Shown: positions 51,840 to 60,755, numbered from the stretch's first letter. The stretch: 64,000 nucleotides of DNA from Flavobacteriaceae bacterium UBA3591 (GCA_002375695.1 DFMO01000003.1:79466-143465); one strand, 5' to 3'. The notes: generated by a model from the letters alone, not told the origin. Numbers and translations: made by a program.

Positions 51840-54443
51840 TTAGTTAATGATTAACTTAGTTGTTTGAGAGCGATCTGCACTTTCAATTTGCATTAAGTAA
51901 ATACCTGCGTTTAATTGACTTGCATTTACGTTTGCAGAAGTATGAATTTCTAACTCTTGAGAGAATACCATTCTTCCGTTCATATCATAAATAGAAACTG
52001 TAGTTTCACCTACATCCATACGAGACTTAATTGTAATTTCTCCATTAGATGGATTAGGGTAAACAACAAAGTTGTTTTTTATACTTCCGCTATCTGTAAC
52101 ACCTAACATACATTCAACAGGAACGTCAAACGCTTCGGCACCGTCAGATCTGCTGTTAGAGCTACCTTGGATAGCGCTTAAACCTAAACCACGCTTAGCA
52201 AAAGCTCTCCAAATTAAACATCTATTTGCGCCACCGTTTGCCAACAAATCTGCTTGAATAATCGCATCGCGACCGTCAACAAATCCAGGTCTACAAGGTT
52301 GTAACTTCATTCCATCCATAATAATTTGCATAGCAATGTTGTTTCCACCTGTACCGTTTTGCCAATCTGGATCAAACCCGTACTCGTCTATTAAATCCCA
52401 AGTAAGATCCCATAACATTGTAGCCCAAACCGAACCTACACCGTGCGGAACAGATTGCGTTTTAATATCATTATAAGTAAAGTCATTTACAGCAAAATCT
52501 GCGCTATAAGGCTTTGTTCTTAAACCTAAACCAGCTACTCCTTGTCCTAAAGCATACGTACCTGTACCGCGAGGATCAAAACGTGTATCACCAGGCTTAA
52601 TAGTTAAAATATATCCGAAGAAATCACTCCATCCTTCGCCCATTTGCTCAACATTTTGAAGACAACCAGCTGCCAAACGTCCACCAGTTAAACGGTTTGA
52701 AATACCGTGCCCGTACTCGTGAGCAACGATACCATTGTCTAAATCGCCATCGCGCTGGAAATTATCTGTTCCAGAACCGTCGTCTACCAATGTTGCGTTT
52801 ATAGTATCGCCATTTAACAGTGAAGCAATTAAAGCTTCTCCATCGTTTTTGTAAATCATAACAGCTGGAATGTTAATTTGTGCACCATTTCCGCCCATTA
52901 CGATAGGATCTGTTGGTTCGTTGTTTACAATAATTACTGCAAGTGCTCCTTCGTTTTGAGCGTTAAGCACTTTTACCGTAAAATTACACTCCCCTCTTCT
53001 AATTACTGCAATCTTGTTGTTTATGTCTGCTCCATTTGTAATTGTATCACAACCATCATAAGTGTCTGTAGATGGACCAGAATTATCATCTTCAACAACT
53101 ACCAAATCTGCAGTTATTGGCGTAGTTGTTAATGGCGGTGCAAAGTTTGAATCTTGCGCGTAATATTGGCCAGCTAAAGGACCGTTATTAACTGTAAGGT
53201 AAGTTCCTAAAACCGAACCCGGTGCACTCCAAAGGTACATTTGCATTCTTGGTGCGCCACCGTCTGGCGGAGTTGCAAAGTTTGCGTTATTGATACCGCT
53301 GCCATCTTGTGCATCGGCAAATACATAATCTCCTTGTCCTGGAGCCCCTGTGTAATTTTTTATTTGGAAATTTCCACTTGCCTCGTCAAATCCATAACGG
53401 AAAGCAATATCGTGCATCATATTATTCATATAGAATAAATTGGTGATTGCACCATCTGTAAAGTTATTTGGGTGTTGTGGTAAGTTAAATGGGAAATCAA
53501 AAGTAAGCGTTGGACCTCCTTCTGCTCTTGCCCCAGAACCATTGTTACCATTTTTATCTTCTTGCGCAATTACGTTGTTTCCACGAGTATATGTAAATTC
53601 TTCACCCGGAACACCGTCAATATCGTGCCACCCATATGGTGAAGCAACAGGATCTGAAGGGTCGTTGATTAATTGGTCTGCACCATCATTTGGCCCAACC
53701 AATGGTAATGGAAATACTCTATAAGTTGCTGCTGCCATAGTATTAACGGTCATAGCAGCCTCACTTTTAGCCCCTTCTAAAATGCTTTTGTTGCTACTAT
53801 GTGAGTGAGCTGTATCGCCAAAGTTACAGCTAACAACCCAATCGTCTGTTGCTAACAATTCGCCAGTCATAGCATCTATACGTACACTGTAGTAGTGAGA
53901 TGCGTCTAAAAGGTAAATACTTAAATCCCAAGCTAATTTAAGTGCGCCAGTGTCCTCCATTCTTTGGTAAACTAGTTCAACTGGAATGTTTTCTAAAGAA
54001 ATTGAACCATTAGAAAATACATAACTATTGTCTGAAAGCGTTTCGATTAAATTTAAATTAGAAGGATTTTGTAGTCCAAGTGCGTTTGCCGCTTTGCTAA
54101 TTGCGTTTACTGCCGAAATAGAAGGTGTAGTACTATTTACTTTAGCAGAAATATTTGTTGTAAAACCCAATTTAGCACTAAATACAGCGCCGTCTTTAAT
54201 TACAAATGGCGAAGTAGAATTAAACACTTTAATTCCTTGGTAGTGTTGTTCTACATAAACATTGTCTGCTTGCATGCTTTCCGAAAAAGCTTGCGAAGCA
54301 ACAGCAACATCAGCAATATCTTGCTGGTGTAAAGAATGCTGCGATCGATTTTGTTGAAGGTACGATTTTATCAAATTGCTGTAATCCTGCGCAAAGGAAG
54401 CATTGACAGCAAAAAAGATAAATAAGTAAATAACTTTTTTCAT
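51840..54443 (-). CDS. Secreted M36 (fungalysin-type) metallopeptidase with T9SS sorting domain
   Basis: An 867-residue exported zinc protease. It has the signal peptide MKKVIYLFIFFAVNASFAQ, then an FTP-type inhibitory propeptide (about 20-200). The catalytic domain has VAHEYGHGISNRL (His575, Glu576, His579) and QMGEGWSDFF (third zinc ligand). A protease-associated domain is inserted before it (NEGALAVIIVNNEP). The C-terminal T9SS type A sorting domain (VVYPNPSNGEITI to AGIYLMQIES and TTKLIIN) directs it through the outer membrane. It would serve extracellular protein degradation. The gene appears monocistronic. Confidence 0.94.
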   Translation of the reverse strand: MKKVIYLFIFFAVNASFAQDYSNLIKSYLQQNRSQHSLHQQDIADVAVASQAFSESMQADNVYVEQHYQGIKVFNSTSPFVIKDGAVFSAKLGFTTNISAKVNSTTPSISAVNAISKAANALGLQNPSNLNLIETLSDNSYVFSNGSISLENIPVELVYQRMEDTGALKLAWDLSIYLLDASHYYSVRIDAMTGELLATDDWVVSCNFGDTAHSHSSNKSILEGAKSEAAMTVNTMAAATYRVFPLPLVGPNDGADQLINDPSDPVASPYGWHDIDGVPGEEFTYTRGNNVIAQEDKNGNNGSGARAEGGPTLTFDFPFNLPQHPNNFTDGAITNLFYMNNMMHDIAFRYGFDEASGNFQIKNYTGAPGQGDYVFADAQDGSGINNANFATPPDGGAPRMQMYLWSAPGSVLGTYLTVNNGPLAGQYYAQDSNFAPPLTTTPITADLVVVEDDNSGPSTDTYDGCDTITNGADINNKIAVIRRGECNFTVKVLNAQNEGALAVIIVNNEPTDPIVMGGNGAQINIPAVMIYKNDGEALIASLLNGDTINATLVDDGSGTDNFQRDGDLDNGIVAHEYGHGISNRLTGGRLAAGCLQNVEQMGEGWSDFFGYILTIKPGDTRFDPRGTGTYALGQGVAGLGLRTKPYSADFAVNDFTYNDIKTQSVPHGVGSVWATMLWDLTWDLIDEYGFDPDWQNGTGGNNIAMQIIMDGMKLQPCRPGFVDGRDAIIQADLLANGGANRCLIWRAFAKRGLGLSAIQGSSNSRSDGAEAFDVPVECMLGVTDSGSIKNNFVVYPNPSNGEITIKSRMDVGETTVSIYDMNGRMVFSQELEIHTSANVNASQLNAGIYLMQIESADRSQTTKLIIN

Positions 54444-54606
54444 AAGTTTAAATTAATTTTTAGGTGGTTTATTGTTTAGACATTCACTCTAACGAATTAT
54501 GTTAAATTTTTCTCAAAATGGAGAAGCGATAAAAATATCACAAATTAGAAGATTTTCTTGGCAAAAACGCCAATTTAACATTTTTCCATTTTCACATTTA
54601 TAAATC

Positions 54607-55935
54607 TTAAAGGTTCCCTTTTATTTTCTGAAATATCTGAAGCGCATTCCCATCGGTTAGTTTGGAAATGTAATTACAACACTCCATTAAATAATGATAC
54701 GTCGTGGTTGTTTCGTTTATCTCAAAATTTAAAGTACGCAATAATAATTTGTCATATTGTCGCGCCTTATTATTATGTTCATTTTCGAGTGCCGTAGAAA
54801 AGGTGTCTAACAGCGTTGATAGAATATTATAACCAGCTATTTCTTTTTCAGAAACTTCGGCACTCTGGTAAATTTTAGAAACACTTATTGCTATTATATC
54901 AGAAATTTGTGCTTTGTATTCACTTTTATCGAGAAGTGCTTCAGAAAAGGTACCATTTAAAATTGCTTCTTCATTGTCGACAAACGTTTGGGCTGCTTCG
55001 GTTATAAGTGTGTTTATAGCCAACGACCTTAGGTATGCAAGCCGGTCTTGCGGTGTTTTTAATGAAGAATAAACATCTTTTTTTAAGGAGTGACGCACTA
55101 AGTTAATTAAATATTCGAGCGCCATTTCTTCATCTATTAACCCCAAATTAATACCGTCTTCAAAATCGATAATTGTATAACAAATATCATCTGCTGCTTC
55201 CACCAAAAATGTAAGCGGATGACGAGAATACCTTCCGTCACCCTGTTTTAGCAGACCTAATTCAGTAACTACTTCGTTAAAAAAAGGAATATCGCTTTGG
55301 AAAGCACCAAACTTTTTATCGGCAACGTGAGTTGTGGGCTTTTTTGGCAACGACTCTTTTGGATACTTCATAAACGCTCCCAAGGTTGCAAATGTGAGTC
55401 TAAGCCCTCCTTCGACTCCATTTTTAGACTGCGTTAATATTTTAAATCCGTTAGCATTACCTTCAAAATCTACTAAATCTTGATATTCTTTAGCCGATAG
55501 TTTTTCCTTGAATCGTTTGCCATTTCCGGTTAAAAAATAGTCGCCTATCGCTTTTTCGCCACTATGTCCAAAAGGTGGATTACCTATATCATGCGCCAAT
55601 GCGGCTGCTGCTACAATAGCTCCAAAATCATTAAAATGATAGCCGTGAATACTGTGGAGCGCGGGGTGCTTTTTTAAAATTTCTTTCCCAACCTTTCTAC
55701 CCAGTGAGCGCCCTACTACCGAAACTTCCAAACTGTGAGTTAATCGAGTATGCACAAATGAGGTTTTAGACAATGGTATTACCTGCGTTTTATCCTGCAA
55801 ACTTCTGAATGCCGACGAAAAAATTACACGGTCGTAGTCTACCTCAAACCCCAACCGAGTTTCGTCTTCTTCAATCCTAAGTCTTTTGTTTTTATCTCCC
55901 TGCTTTTTTAGTGAAAGCAGCTGTTCCCATTGCAT
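54607..55935 (-). CDS. dgt: Deoxyguanosinetriphosphate triphosphohydrolase
   Basis: A 442-residue HD-domain enzyme hydrolysing dGTP (or other dNTPs) to the nucleoside and triphosphate. Motifs are SSAFRSLQDKTQVIPL, then THSLEVSVVGRSLG (metal His), then LAHDIGNPPFGHSGE (HD pair) and EAADDICYTIIDFEDG. Start: ATG at 55935 (MQWEQLLSLKKQGDKNKR). An adjacent ATG at 55938 and a more distant one at 55992 are in frame but do not match the family N-terminus. Divergent from the TonB receptor gene. Confidence 0.92.
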   Translation of the reverse strand: MQWEQLLSLKKQGDKNKRLRIEEDETRLGFEVDYDRVIFSSAFRSLQDKTQVIPLSKTSFVHTRLTHSLEVSVVGRSLGRKVGKEILKKHPALHSIHGYHFNDFGAIVAAAALAHDIGNPPFGHSGEKAIGDYFLTGNGKRFKEKLSAKEYQDLVDFEGNANGFKILTQSKNGVEGGLRLTFATLGAFMKYPKESLPKKPTTHVADKKFGAFQSDIPFFNEVVTELGLLKQGDGRYSRHPLTFLVEAADDICYTIIDFEDGINLGLIDEEMALEYLINLVRHSLKKDVYSSLKTPQDRLAYLRSLAINTLITEAAQTFVDNEEAILNGTFSEALLDKSEYKAQISDIIAISVSKIYQSAEVSEKEIAGYNILSTLLDTFSTALENEHNNKARQYDKLLLRTLNFEINETTTTYHYLMECCNYISKLTDGNALQIFQKIKGNL

Positions 55936-56051
55936 CATAATATGTAAAAATTTGGTAGGCAAGATACTATTTTCAGGAGGCAATTCAATCATTTTTTTTC
56001 AATTGACTTAACATATAGCTAACCCTAACTTGACTAATTGGTAATGGCCAA

Positions 56052-56089
56052 TTAACACAATTTTTACACACGCCTGGTTTCTTTGCACC
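56052..56089 (+). promoter_or_regulatory. Putative Pho-box-like repeat and promoter of the TonB receptor gene
   Basis: TTAACAC (56052-56058) and TTTACAC (56063-56069) are direct repeats with an 11-base period. A degenerate box TTTCTTTG (56078-56085) ends in TTTGCACC (56082-56089). This resembles the oprP-like and pit promoters, but the distance from the last repeat to TTTG is about 11 bases shorter, so it is the weakest of the set. A second pair, AACATAT / AACCCTA (56010-56027), has the same period. Confidence 0.4.
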
Positions 56090-56108
56090 AACAAATCAAA
56101 CGACAAAA

Positions 56109-58883
56109 ATGAAAACAATTTTAAAACTAACTTTTTACTTTGTTACCGCAATAACCTTTGCGCAGCAAAATGGAACAATTGCGGGAAAACTTACCGATAC
56201 GCAATACAATAATGAACCACTACCTTTTGCAAACGTTTTTATTAAAGGAACTACAATAGGCGTAACTTCAGATTTTGACGGCTTATATAAAATTGGGAAT
56301 TTAAAACCCGGATTTTACAATTTAGTATTTAGCTATGTGGGATACGAAACGGTTGAAATTCCAAATGTAGAAGTTACTGCAAACAATGTTACTAATATAG
56401 ATGTACCCATGAAAGCGAGTGCCGCTGCCCTCGATGAAGTAGTAATTAAAACGCAGGTACGTAGAGAAAGTGAAGTAGCATTATTGCTTGAGCAAAAGAA
56501 AGCTACAACTATTAAAGAAAGTATTGGCGCCGAACAATTGTCTAAACTAGGAGTTTCAAATGCTGCTGGTGCCACAACCAAAATTTCGGGTGTTTCAAAA
56601 ACCGATGGAAGTGGTGATATTTTTGTACGCGGCCTAGGGGATAGGTATTTATCCACCACTTTAAACGGTCTTCCTATTCCTTCAGATAATATTGAAAGAA
56701 AAAACATAAATCTCAACCTTTTTCCTACCCGTTTAATTGAAAGTATTGATATAAGTAAAACTACCTCGCCAAAACTATCGGCAGATCAAGCTTCGGGAAA
56801 TATTGATATAAATACTAAACAACTTTCAAAACGCTCACTTTTATCGGCCAGCGCAAGCACTTCAATAAATACCAATGTTACAAGCAATGGTGTATTTAAC
56901 AATTTTAAAGTATCGCCAAATTACCGAGATGTTTCATTTGGTTTTTATAACAAAAATATTGCGACAAGCAGGGCAATTGTAGCACAAAGCTGGAATCCAC
57001 AAACCGTAGCTTTTCCTGTAAACAAATCGTTTTCTTTAAGTGTTGGGAAGCGGCTTGGCGATAAGCTTAGCGTTTTACTTACCGCAGGACAATCTGAAAA
57101 CTTTGAATATAGCAAAGGCGCCTTTGCCCAATACCGCTCAAACTATTTAGACGATATGATTCCCGATGCAATAAATTGGAAAAAAGAAGTAGCAACTTCT
57201 GGCTTATTTCACCTTAGGTTTAGAGCAAATGACAACAACAATTTAAAGTTCAACTCACTATTAATTAATAAGATTGAAGACGAAGTTTTTGAGGGTGGCC
57301 GCGCTGGCGAAGCCGTAATTTACGAAGAAACCGATCCCGAAGAAGGCCTATCACAATTTATTCGAGACCAAAATTTAAAGAAGACTTTGCTCTCTGTTAC
57401 GCAACTTAGTGGTGAACACAACTTTGGTGAAAAAAATGAAGTGCAGTGGGCCGCTGGCTACAATTATTTAAGCGCAGACGAGCCTAACCGTATTAGAAAC
57501 GAAGTTAATTTTAACGATCAAATTGTCCAACTTGGACGCACCGGTGGTTTTCAACAGCGCAAAAGTGTTCAAAAAATTGAAGATATTGAATACAATGCGC
57601 GCTTAAATGGTGTATTTAAAATTATTGACCAAGAAAAAGATCAATTTTATATTAATGCAGGAGCTACCCACAGAAATAAAAGCCGCGATTTTGGTTCGCA
57701 ATTTTTTGGGGTAGAAGAAACCATCACCAACGCTGTAAACCCTTCATCGATTGATGATATTTCAGAAATTTTTACGTCACAAAACTTCAACAATGGACTT
57801 TTAAAACGAAACTCGCTGTCGCCCGATTTTTATCGCGGTGAATTAAAAAGCACTGCGGGTTATGCCAATTTTACGGGTGTTCGTGGCAACTTCACCTTAC
57901 AAGCCGGATTGCGATTTCAGACCGATAATATTTTTGTGAATTGGGATGTAAATAACTACGCAGGACGCATTGGTGATGTATCAAAAGATTACAACCGAAT
58001 ATTTCCATCGTTTAATATAAAATACAATTTGAGCGAAAAGCACAGCATCCGTTTTGCTAATAGCTATACAACTACACTTCCCGAATTTAAAGAAATTGCT
58101 CCTTTTGAATATGTTTCGCCAGTTGGGCAAGTTACCCGAGGAAACCCAAATATTGAGGCTTCCTTAAACAGAAACTTCGATTTAAAGTGGGAGTTTTTTC
58201 CTTCGCGCGATCAATTGCTGTCACTTACCGGATTTTACAAGTTAATTGAAGACCCTATTAATAAAGTGCAAGACAGAGGTTCGGCAGGAGTATTTTCATA
58301 TTTCAATGCAGGCGATGAAGCAACTGTGTACGGTTTTGAAGTTGAAAGCCGTATAAATTTAATTTCGGGCGACGAACAACCAAATTTAAAACTAAATGTA
58401 AATGCTTCAAGAATGTGGCATAAACAAGATTTAAAAGAAGTGTATGACAACGCAGGTAATTTTGTAAGAACATTTCGGTACAAAGGATTAACTGAAACCG
58501 GTCTACAAGGAGCTTCAGATTGGATAGTAAACGGAGCTTTAAATTTTAATACCAATACAAACAATCCCTTTGAGGCAACACTTTCTGCCAATTATGCCTC
58601 CGATAGAATTTACGCCTTGGGCGCCCCCGAGTTTCAATCGTCTGGCGATGTAAATTACAACGATGCCATCGTGGAAAATGGCGTTGTAACCCTCGATTTA
58701 ATTCTGAAGAAAAAACTAACCAAAAATTTAAAAATAGGTGTTTCAGGAAAAAATATTTTAAACCCCCAAATAAAAAGAACCCAACTAATAAAACCGAGTA
58801 CCACAAATATTGAAACTAAAGAAACGGTTCTCTCTTACACCCGTGGTACGCGCTTAGGCTTAAATATCAACTATACTTTTTAA
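56109..58883 (+). CDS. TonB-dependent outer-membrane receptor
   Basis: A 924-residue receptor. The signal peptide is MKTILKLTFYFVTAITFAQ. An N-terminal carboxypeptidase-regulatory-like domain (PFANVFIKGTTIGVTSDFDG then YKIGNLKPGFYNLVFSYVG) precedes the plug (IFVRGLGDRYLSTTLNGLPI) and a beta barrel ending in YTRGTRLGLNINYTF with a terminal aromatic. It is not a standard SusC (no SusC/RagA signature seen and somewhat short). Energy would come from the Ton motor, such as the exbB operon at 24865-27224. A surface lipoprotein gene follows after 33 bases. The nearby porin and phosphate transporter genes suggest a role in phosphate or organophosphate uptake, which is inference. Confidence 0.9.
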   Translation: MKTILKLTFYFVTAITFAQQNGTIAGKLTDTQYNNEPLPFANVFIKGTTIGVTSDFDGLYKIGNLKPGFYNLVFSYVGYETVEIPNVEVTANNVTNIDVPMKASAAALDEVVIKTQVRRESEVALLLEQKKATTIKESIGAEQLSKLGVSNAAGATTKISGVSKTDGSGDIFVRGLGDRYLSTTLNGLPIPSDNIERKNINLNLFPTRLIESIDISKTTSPKLSADQASGNIDINTKQLSKRSLLSASASTSINTNVTSNGVFNNFKVSPNYRDVSFGFYNKNIATSRAIVAQSWNPQTVAFPVNKSFSLSVGKRLGDKLSVLLTAGQSENFEYSKGAFAQYRSNYLDDMIPDAINWKKEVATSGLFHLRFRANDNNNLKFNSLLINKIEDEVFEGGRAGEAVIYEETDPEEGLSQFIRDQNLKKTLLSVTQLSGEHNFGEKNEVQWAAGYNYLSADEPNRIRNEVNFNDQIVQLGRTGGFQQRKSVQKIEDIEYNARLNGVFKIIDQEKDQFYINAGATHRNKSRDFGSQFFGVEETITNAVNPSSIDDISEIFTSQNFNNGLLKRNSLSPDFYRGELKSTAGYANFTGVRGNFTLQAGLRFQTDNIFVNWDVNNYAGRIGDVSKDYNRIFPSFNIKYNLSEKHSIRFANSYTTTLPEFKEIAPFEYVSPVGQVTRGNPNIEASLNRNFDLKWEFFPSRDQLLSLTGFYKLIEDPINKVQDRGSAGVFSYFNAGDEATVYGFEVESRINLISGDEQPNLKLNVNASRMWHKQDLKEVYDNAGNFVRTFRYKGLTETGLQGASDWIVNGALNFNTNTNNPFEATLSANYASDRIYALGAPEFQSSGDVNYNDAIVENGVVTLDLILKKKLTKNLKIGVSGKNILNPQIKRTQLIKPSTTNIETKETVLSYTRGTRLGLNINYTF

Positions 58884-58916
58884 CAACAAATGTCTAATTT
58901 AAATTAAAACCAAAAA

Positions 58917-59930
58917 ATGAAAAACTTTAAGAAATTTGCAATTACACTTGCCGCAATAAACGCGCTATTCTTTGTAGGATGTAGCAGTGATGACGATTTT
59001 ACTCCAATTGAAGAAGAGCCGGTAGAAAACACCGAACTTAATGGCGCTTTAACATCTGATAGAATTTTGGATGCAAACCTTCAATATTCGGTTACTGGAC
59101 CGTATTTGATAAAATCTGGTGTTAAACTTACCATTCCTGCCGGAACTGTAATAGTTTCTCAAAATGGAACAGACCGATATATTGCCGTAGAACAAGGAGG
59201 AAAGATTGATATTCAAGGTACAGCTTCAAATCCCGTTGTTATGCGCTCAGAAGGCAACTCAGCTGGTGACTGGGGCGGATTATTACTTTGCGGAAAAGCA
59301 ACAACCACCGAAGGCGTAAATGTAACCGCCGAAGTAGGCGGCCTAATTTACGGCGGTACTGATGACACCGATAACTCGGGAAGTATTAACTACTTAATTA
59401 TTCGTGGCGCGGGTGCTCAAATAAATTCAGAATCGCAATACAACGGGCTTACCCTTTACGCGGTAGGTTCGGGAACTTCAATCTCGAATGTTGCCGTTAT
59501 TGATGGTGCCGATGACGGAATTGAGTTTTTTGGCGGAACTGTTTCGGCATCGAACCTTTACTTTGAAAACAACGAAGATGACTCAGTAGACTGGACAGAA
59601 GGCTGGAATGGCACCATTACCAATACGTATGTAAGCCACACCAAACCATTTTCAACAGCTATTGAAGCCGATGGCGACAACGGCAACCCAAAAGTTATAA
59701 ACTTTACAGCGGTTTCAACTGTTGACGGAACGGCGCTTCAGTTTAAAAAACAATCTGGTGCAACTTTTACAAATATCCATTTAAGTGGATACTCTAAAAA
59801 TGTAGATATGAAAGATGATGGCCCGATTGAAAATGTAATTGTAGATAACACACCATTAACTTCGCCAGAAGACGATGTGTTTAACGGTACTCAAGTAGAT
59901 ATTACTGGATGGAATTGGATTAGCAACTAA
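58917..59930 (+). CDS. Surface lipoprotein with right-handed beta-helix-like body
   Basis: A 337-residue lipoprotein. The signal is MKNFKKFAITLAAINALFFVG and the lipid-bearing Cys lies in FVGCSSDDD, with acidic residues after Cys that resemble the Bacteroidetes surface-export signal. The mature part has repeated short strands typical of a parallel beta-helix (VKLTIPAGTVIVSQ, GTASNPVVMRSEGNSAGDWG, NYLIIRGAGAQIN, SNVAVIDGADDGIEFFGG). It is co-transcribed with the TonB receptor gene and probably acts as its partner, analogous to SusD or to calcium or phosphate-ester binding helices. No enzyme motif is visible. Confidence 0.82.
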   Translation: MKNFKKFAITLAAINALFFVGCSSDDDFTPIEEEPVENTELNGALTSDRILDANLQYSVTGPYLIKSGVKLTIPAGTVIVSQNGTDRYIAVEQGGKIDIQGTASNPVVMRSEGNSAGDWGGLLLCGKATTTEGVNVTAEVGGLIYGGTDDTDNSGSINYLIIRGAGAQINSESQYNGLTLYAVGSGTSISNVAVIDGADDGIEFFGGTVSASNLYFENNEDDSVDWTEGWNGTITNTYVSHTKPFSTAIEADGDNGNPKVINFTAVSTVDGTALQFKKQSGATFTNIHLSGYSKNVDMKDDGPIENVIVDNTPLTSPEDDVFNGTQVDITGWNWISN

Positions 59931-59952
59931 TACTAACGTAGTCTACGTTAAC

Positions 59953-59987
59953 AAAAAGGGTCTCTAAAATTAGAGACCTTTTTTTGT
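59953..59987. terminator. Bidirectional intrinsic terminator
   Basis: GGTCTCTAA (59959-59967) and TTAGAGACC (59970-59978), with A residues before and TTTTTTTG after. It ends the receptor-lipoprotein operon and can also end the convergent minus-strand gene. Confidence 0.9.
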
Positions 59988-60019
59988 TTATTGCATTCTT
60001 AAAATAAGAAAGTTTAAAA

Positions 60020-60355
60020 TTAGTTTTCAATTTTAAGGGTGGTAACCTTTGCAATTCGCGAGGCTACAAACGAAACTTCTTGTAAAATATCATCTTGATA
60101 AAAAAACCATGTTCCCACTTTATCCCCATCTTTATAAGTTGCAACTGCTGTTTTATTACCTTGCAAGTCGTAGCTTATCCATTGGCCCGTAGGTTTGTTA
60201 TCCTTCGTGTAATAGCCAGTTTGTGCCAAACTTCCATCTTGGTTGTAAATTGTAGCCTTTATTAAATTACCGTGAATTACATATTCATTTTTATTTTGAG
60301 CAACCACAACAGTTGATATAAATACAACAAGTAATAAACTGATTATCTTTTTCAT
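60020..60355 (-). CDS. Small secreted MORN/YwqK-like repeat protein
   Basis: A 111-residue exported protein with signal peptide MKKIISLLLVVFISTVVVAQ. The body has three short tandem strands of the MORN or YwqK type (IKATIYNQDGSLAQTGYYT; GQWISYDLQGNKTAVATY; KVGTWFFYQDDILQEVSF). Function unknown; in databases such proteins are often labelled toxin-antitoxin YwqK family, which I do not endorse here. A promoter box TAAATTTG lies 30-37 bases upstream, and an array of 11-base-period repeats overlaps its -33 region. Confidence 0.75.
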   Translation of the reverse strand: MKKIISLLLVVFISTVVVAQNKNEYVIHGNLIKATIYNQDGSLAQTGYYTKDNKPTGQWISYDLQGNKTAVATYKDGDKVGTWFFYQDDILQEVSFVASRIAKVTTLKIEN

Positions 60356-60384
60356 AGGGTTGAATTTTTACTATTTATAACAAT

Positions 60385-60415
60385 CAAATTTAAAGAATTA
60401 ACACATAAGAAACAA
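60385..60415 (-). promoter_or_regulatory. Promoter of the MORN-like gene
   Basis: On the minus strand TTG (60415-60413) and TAAATTTG (60392-60385) are 20 bases apart, a good Bacteroidetes promoter. The -33 TTG lies inside the repeat array 60400-60439, so a protein bound to the array could regulate this gene. Confidence 0.6.
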
Positions 60416-60439
60416 TTTAGAAACATTAAATTAACATTA
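60400..60439 (+). repeat. Four tandem Pho-box-like heptamers
   Basis: AACACAT (60400), AACAATT (60411), AACATTA (60422) and AACATTA (60433) occur at an exact 11-base period with 4-base AT spacers. The same heptamer and period precede the porin and PiT genes. In E. coli, PhoB binds direct 7-base repeats with 4-base spacers. Orientation points rightwards, into a stretch without a coding gene. Confidence 0.65.
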
Positions 60440-60466
60440 AAGCTATAACTACTTGATTTTTAGTTG

Positions 60467-60583
60467 TTTGAAATTAATGGCGCTTAAAAAAATTTTCAAT
60501 TTAATGATTTGATAAACTTCGCTTCATATACACCCGAAAAACATTTATTTTATTTGTAAAAGCCTATTTTTATAGGTTTTTTT
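60467..60583 (+). ncRNA. Candidate small RNA between the repeat array and a terminator (speculative)
   Basis: Downstream of the four-repeat array there is a TTTG (60467-60470) that could end a degenerate -7 box, then about 110 bases without a significant ORF, then a strong plus-strand terminator. The only reading frame is 11 codons long (60477-60512, MALKKIFNLMI). No known RNA family is recognised. The distance from the last repeat to TTTG is 28 bases, not 22 as at the two phosphate promoters, so the promoter is uncertain. The 400-base gap 60356-60755 holds nothing else coding. Confidence 0.3.
60558..60583 (+). terminator. Plus-strand terminator without an upstream gene (first)
   Basis: AAAAGCCTAT (60558-60567) and ATAGGTTTTT (60572-60581) with a TTTT loop, one G-T pair, and a continuing T run. 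No plus-strand coding gene precedes it closer than 59930, which already has its own terminator. Confidence 0.7.
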
Positions 60584-60619
60584 GAAATCGTTTAGTTTTT
60601 GTCGACTAGATTTTCAAAC

Positions 60620-60648
60620 AAGGCTGTTCAATCTGGACAGCCTTTTTT
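60620..60648 (+). terminator. Plus-strand terminator without an upstream gene (second)
   Basis: AAGGCTGT (60620-60627) and ACAGCCTT (60637-60644), extended inward by two pairs, followed by TTTTTT. It lies 37 bases after the first terminator and 40 bases before the porin promoter repeats. Confidence 0.8.
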
Positions 60649-60682
60649 CATATAAAATAAAATTCGAAATATAGACACGCTT

Positions 60683-60729
60683 AACATTACGGAAACATTA
60701 AATTGCAGTTAAATTAAGTTCTTTGCACC
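60683..60729 (+). promoter_or_regulatory. Putative Pho-box promoter of the OprO/OprP-type porin gene
   Basis: AACATTA (60683-60689) and AACATTA (60694-60700) are identical heptamers 11 bases apart. The second ends 22 bases before TTTGCACC (60722-60729), placing the repeats where the -33 element should be. The -7 box GTTCTTTG has lost the TA of TAnnTTTG, as expected for an activator-dependent promoter. Confidence 0.6.
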
Positions 60730-60755
60730 GACAAAAACTATAAACGATTTATTCA

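Noticed and set aside
60477..60512. Eleven-codon frame MALKKIFNLMI as a peptide gene
   Set aside because: Too short to support by sequence alone; mentioned only with the candidate small RNA.
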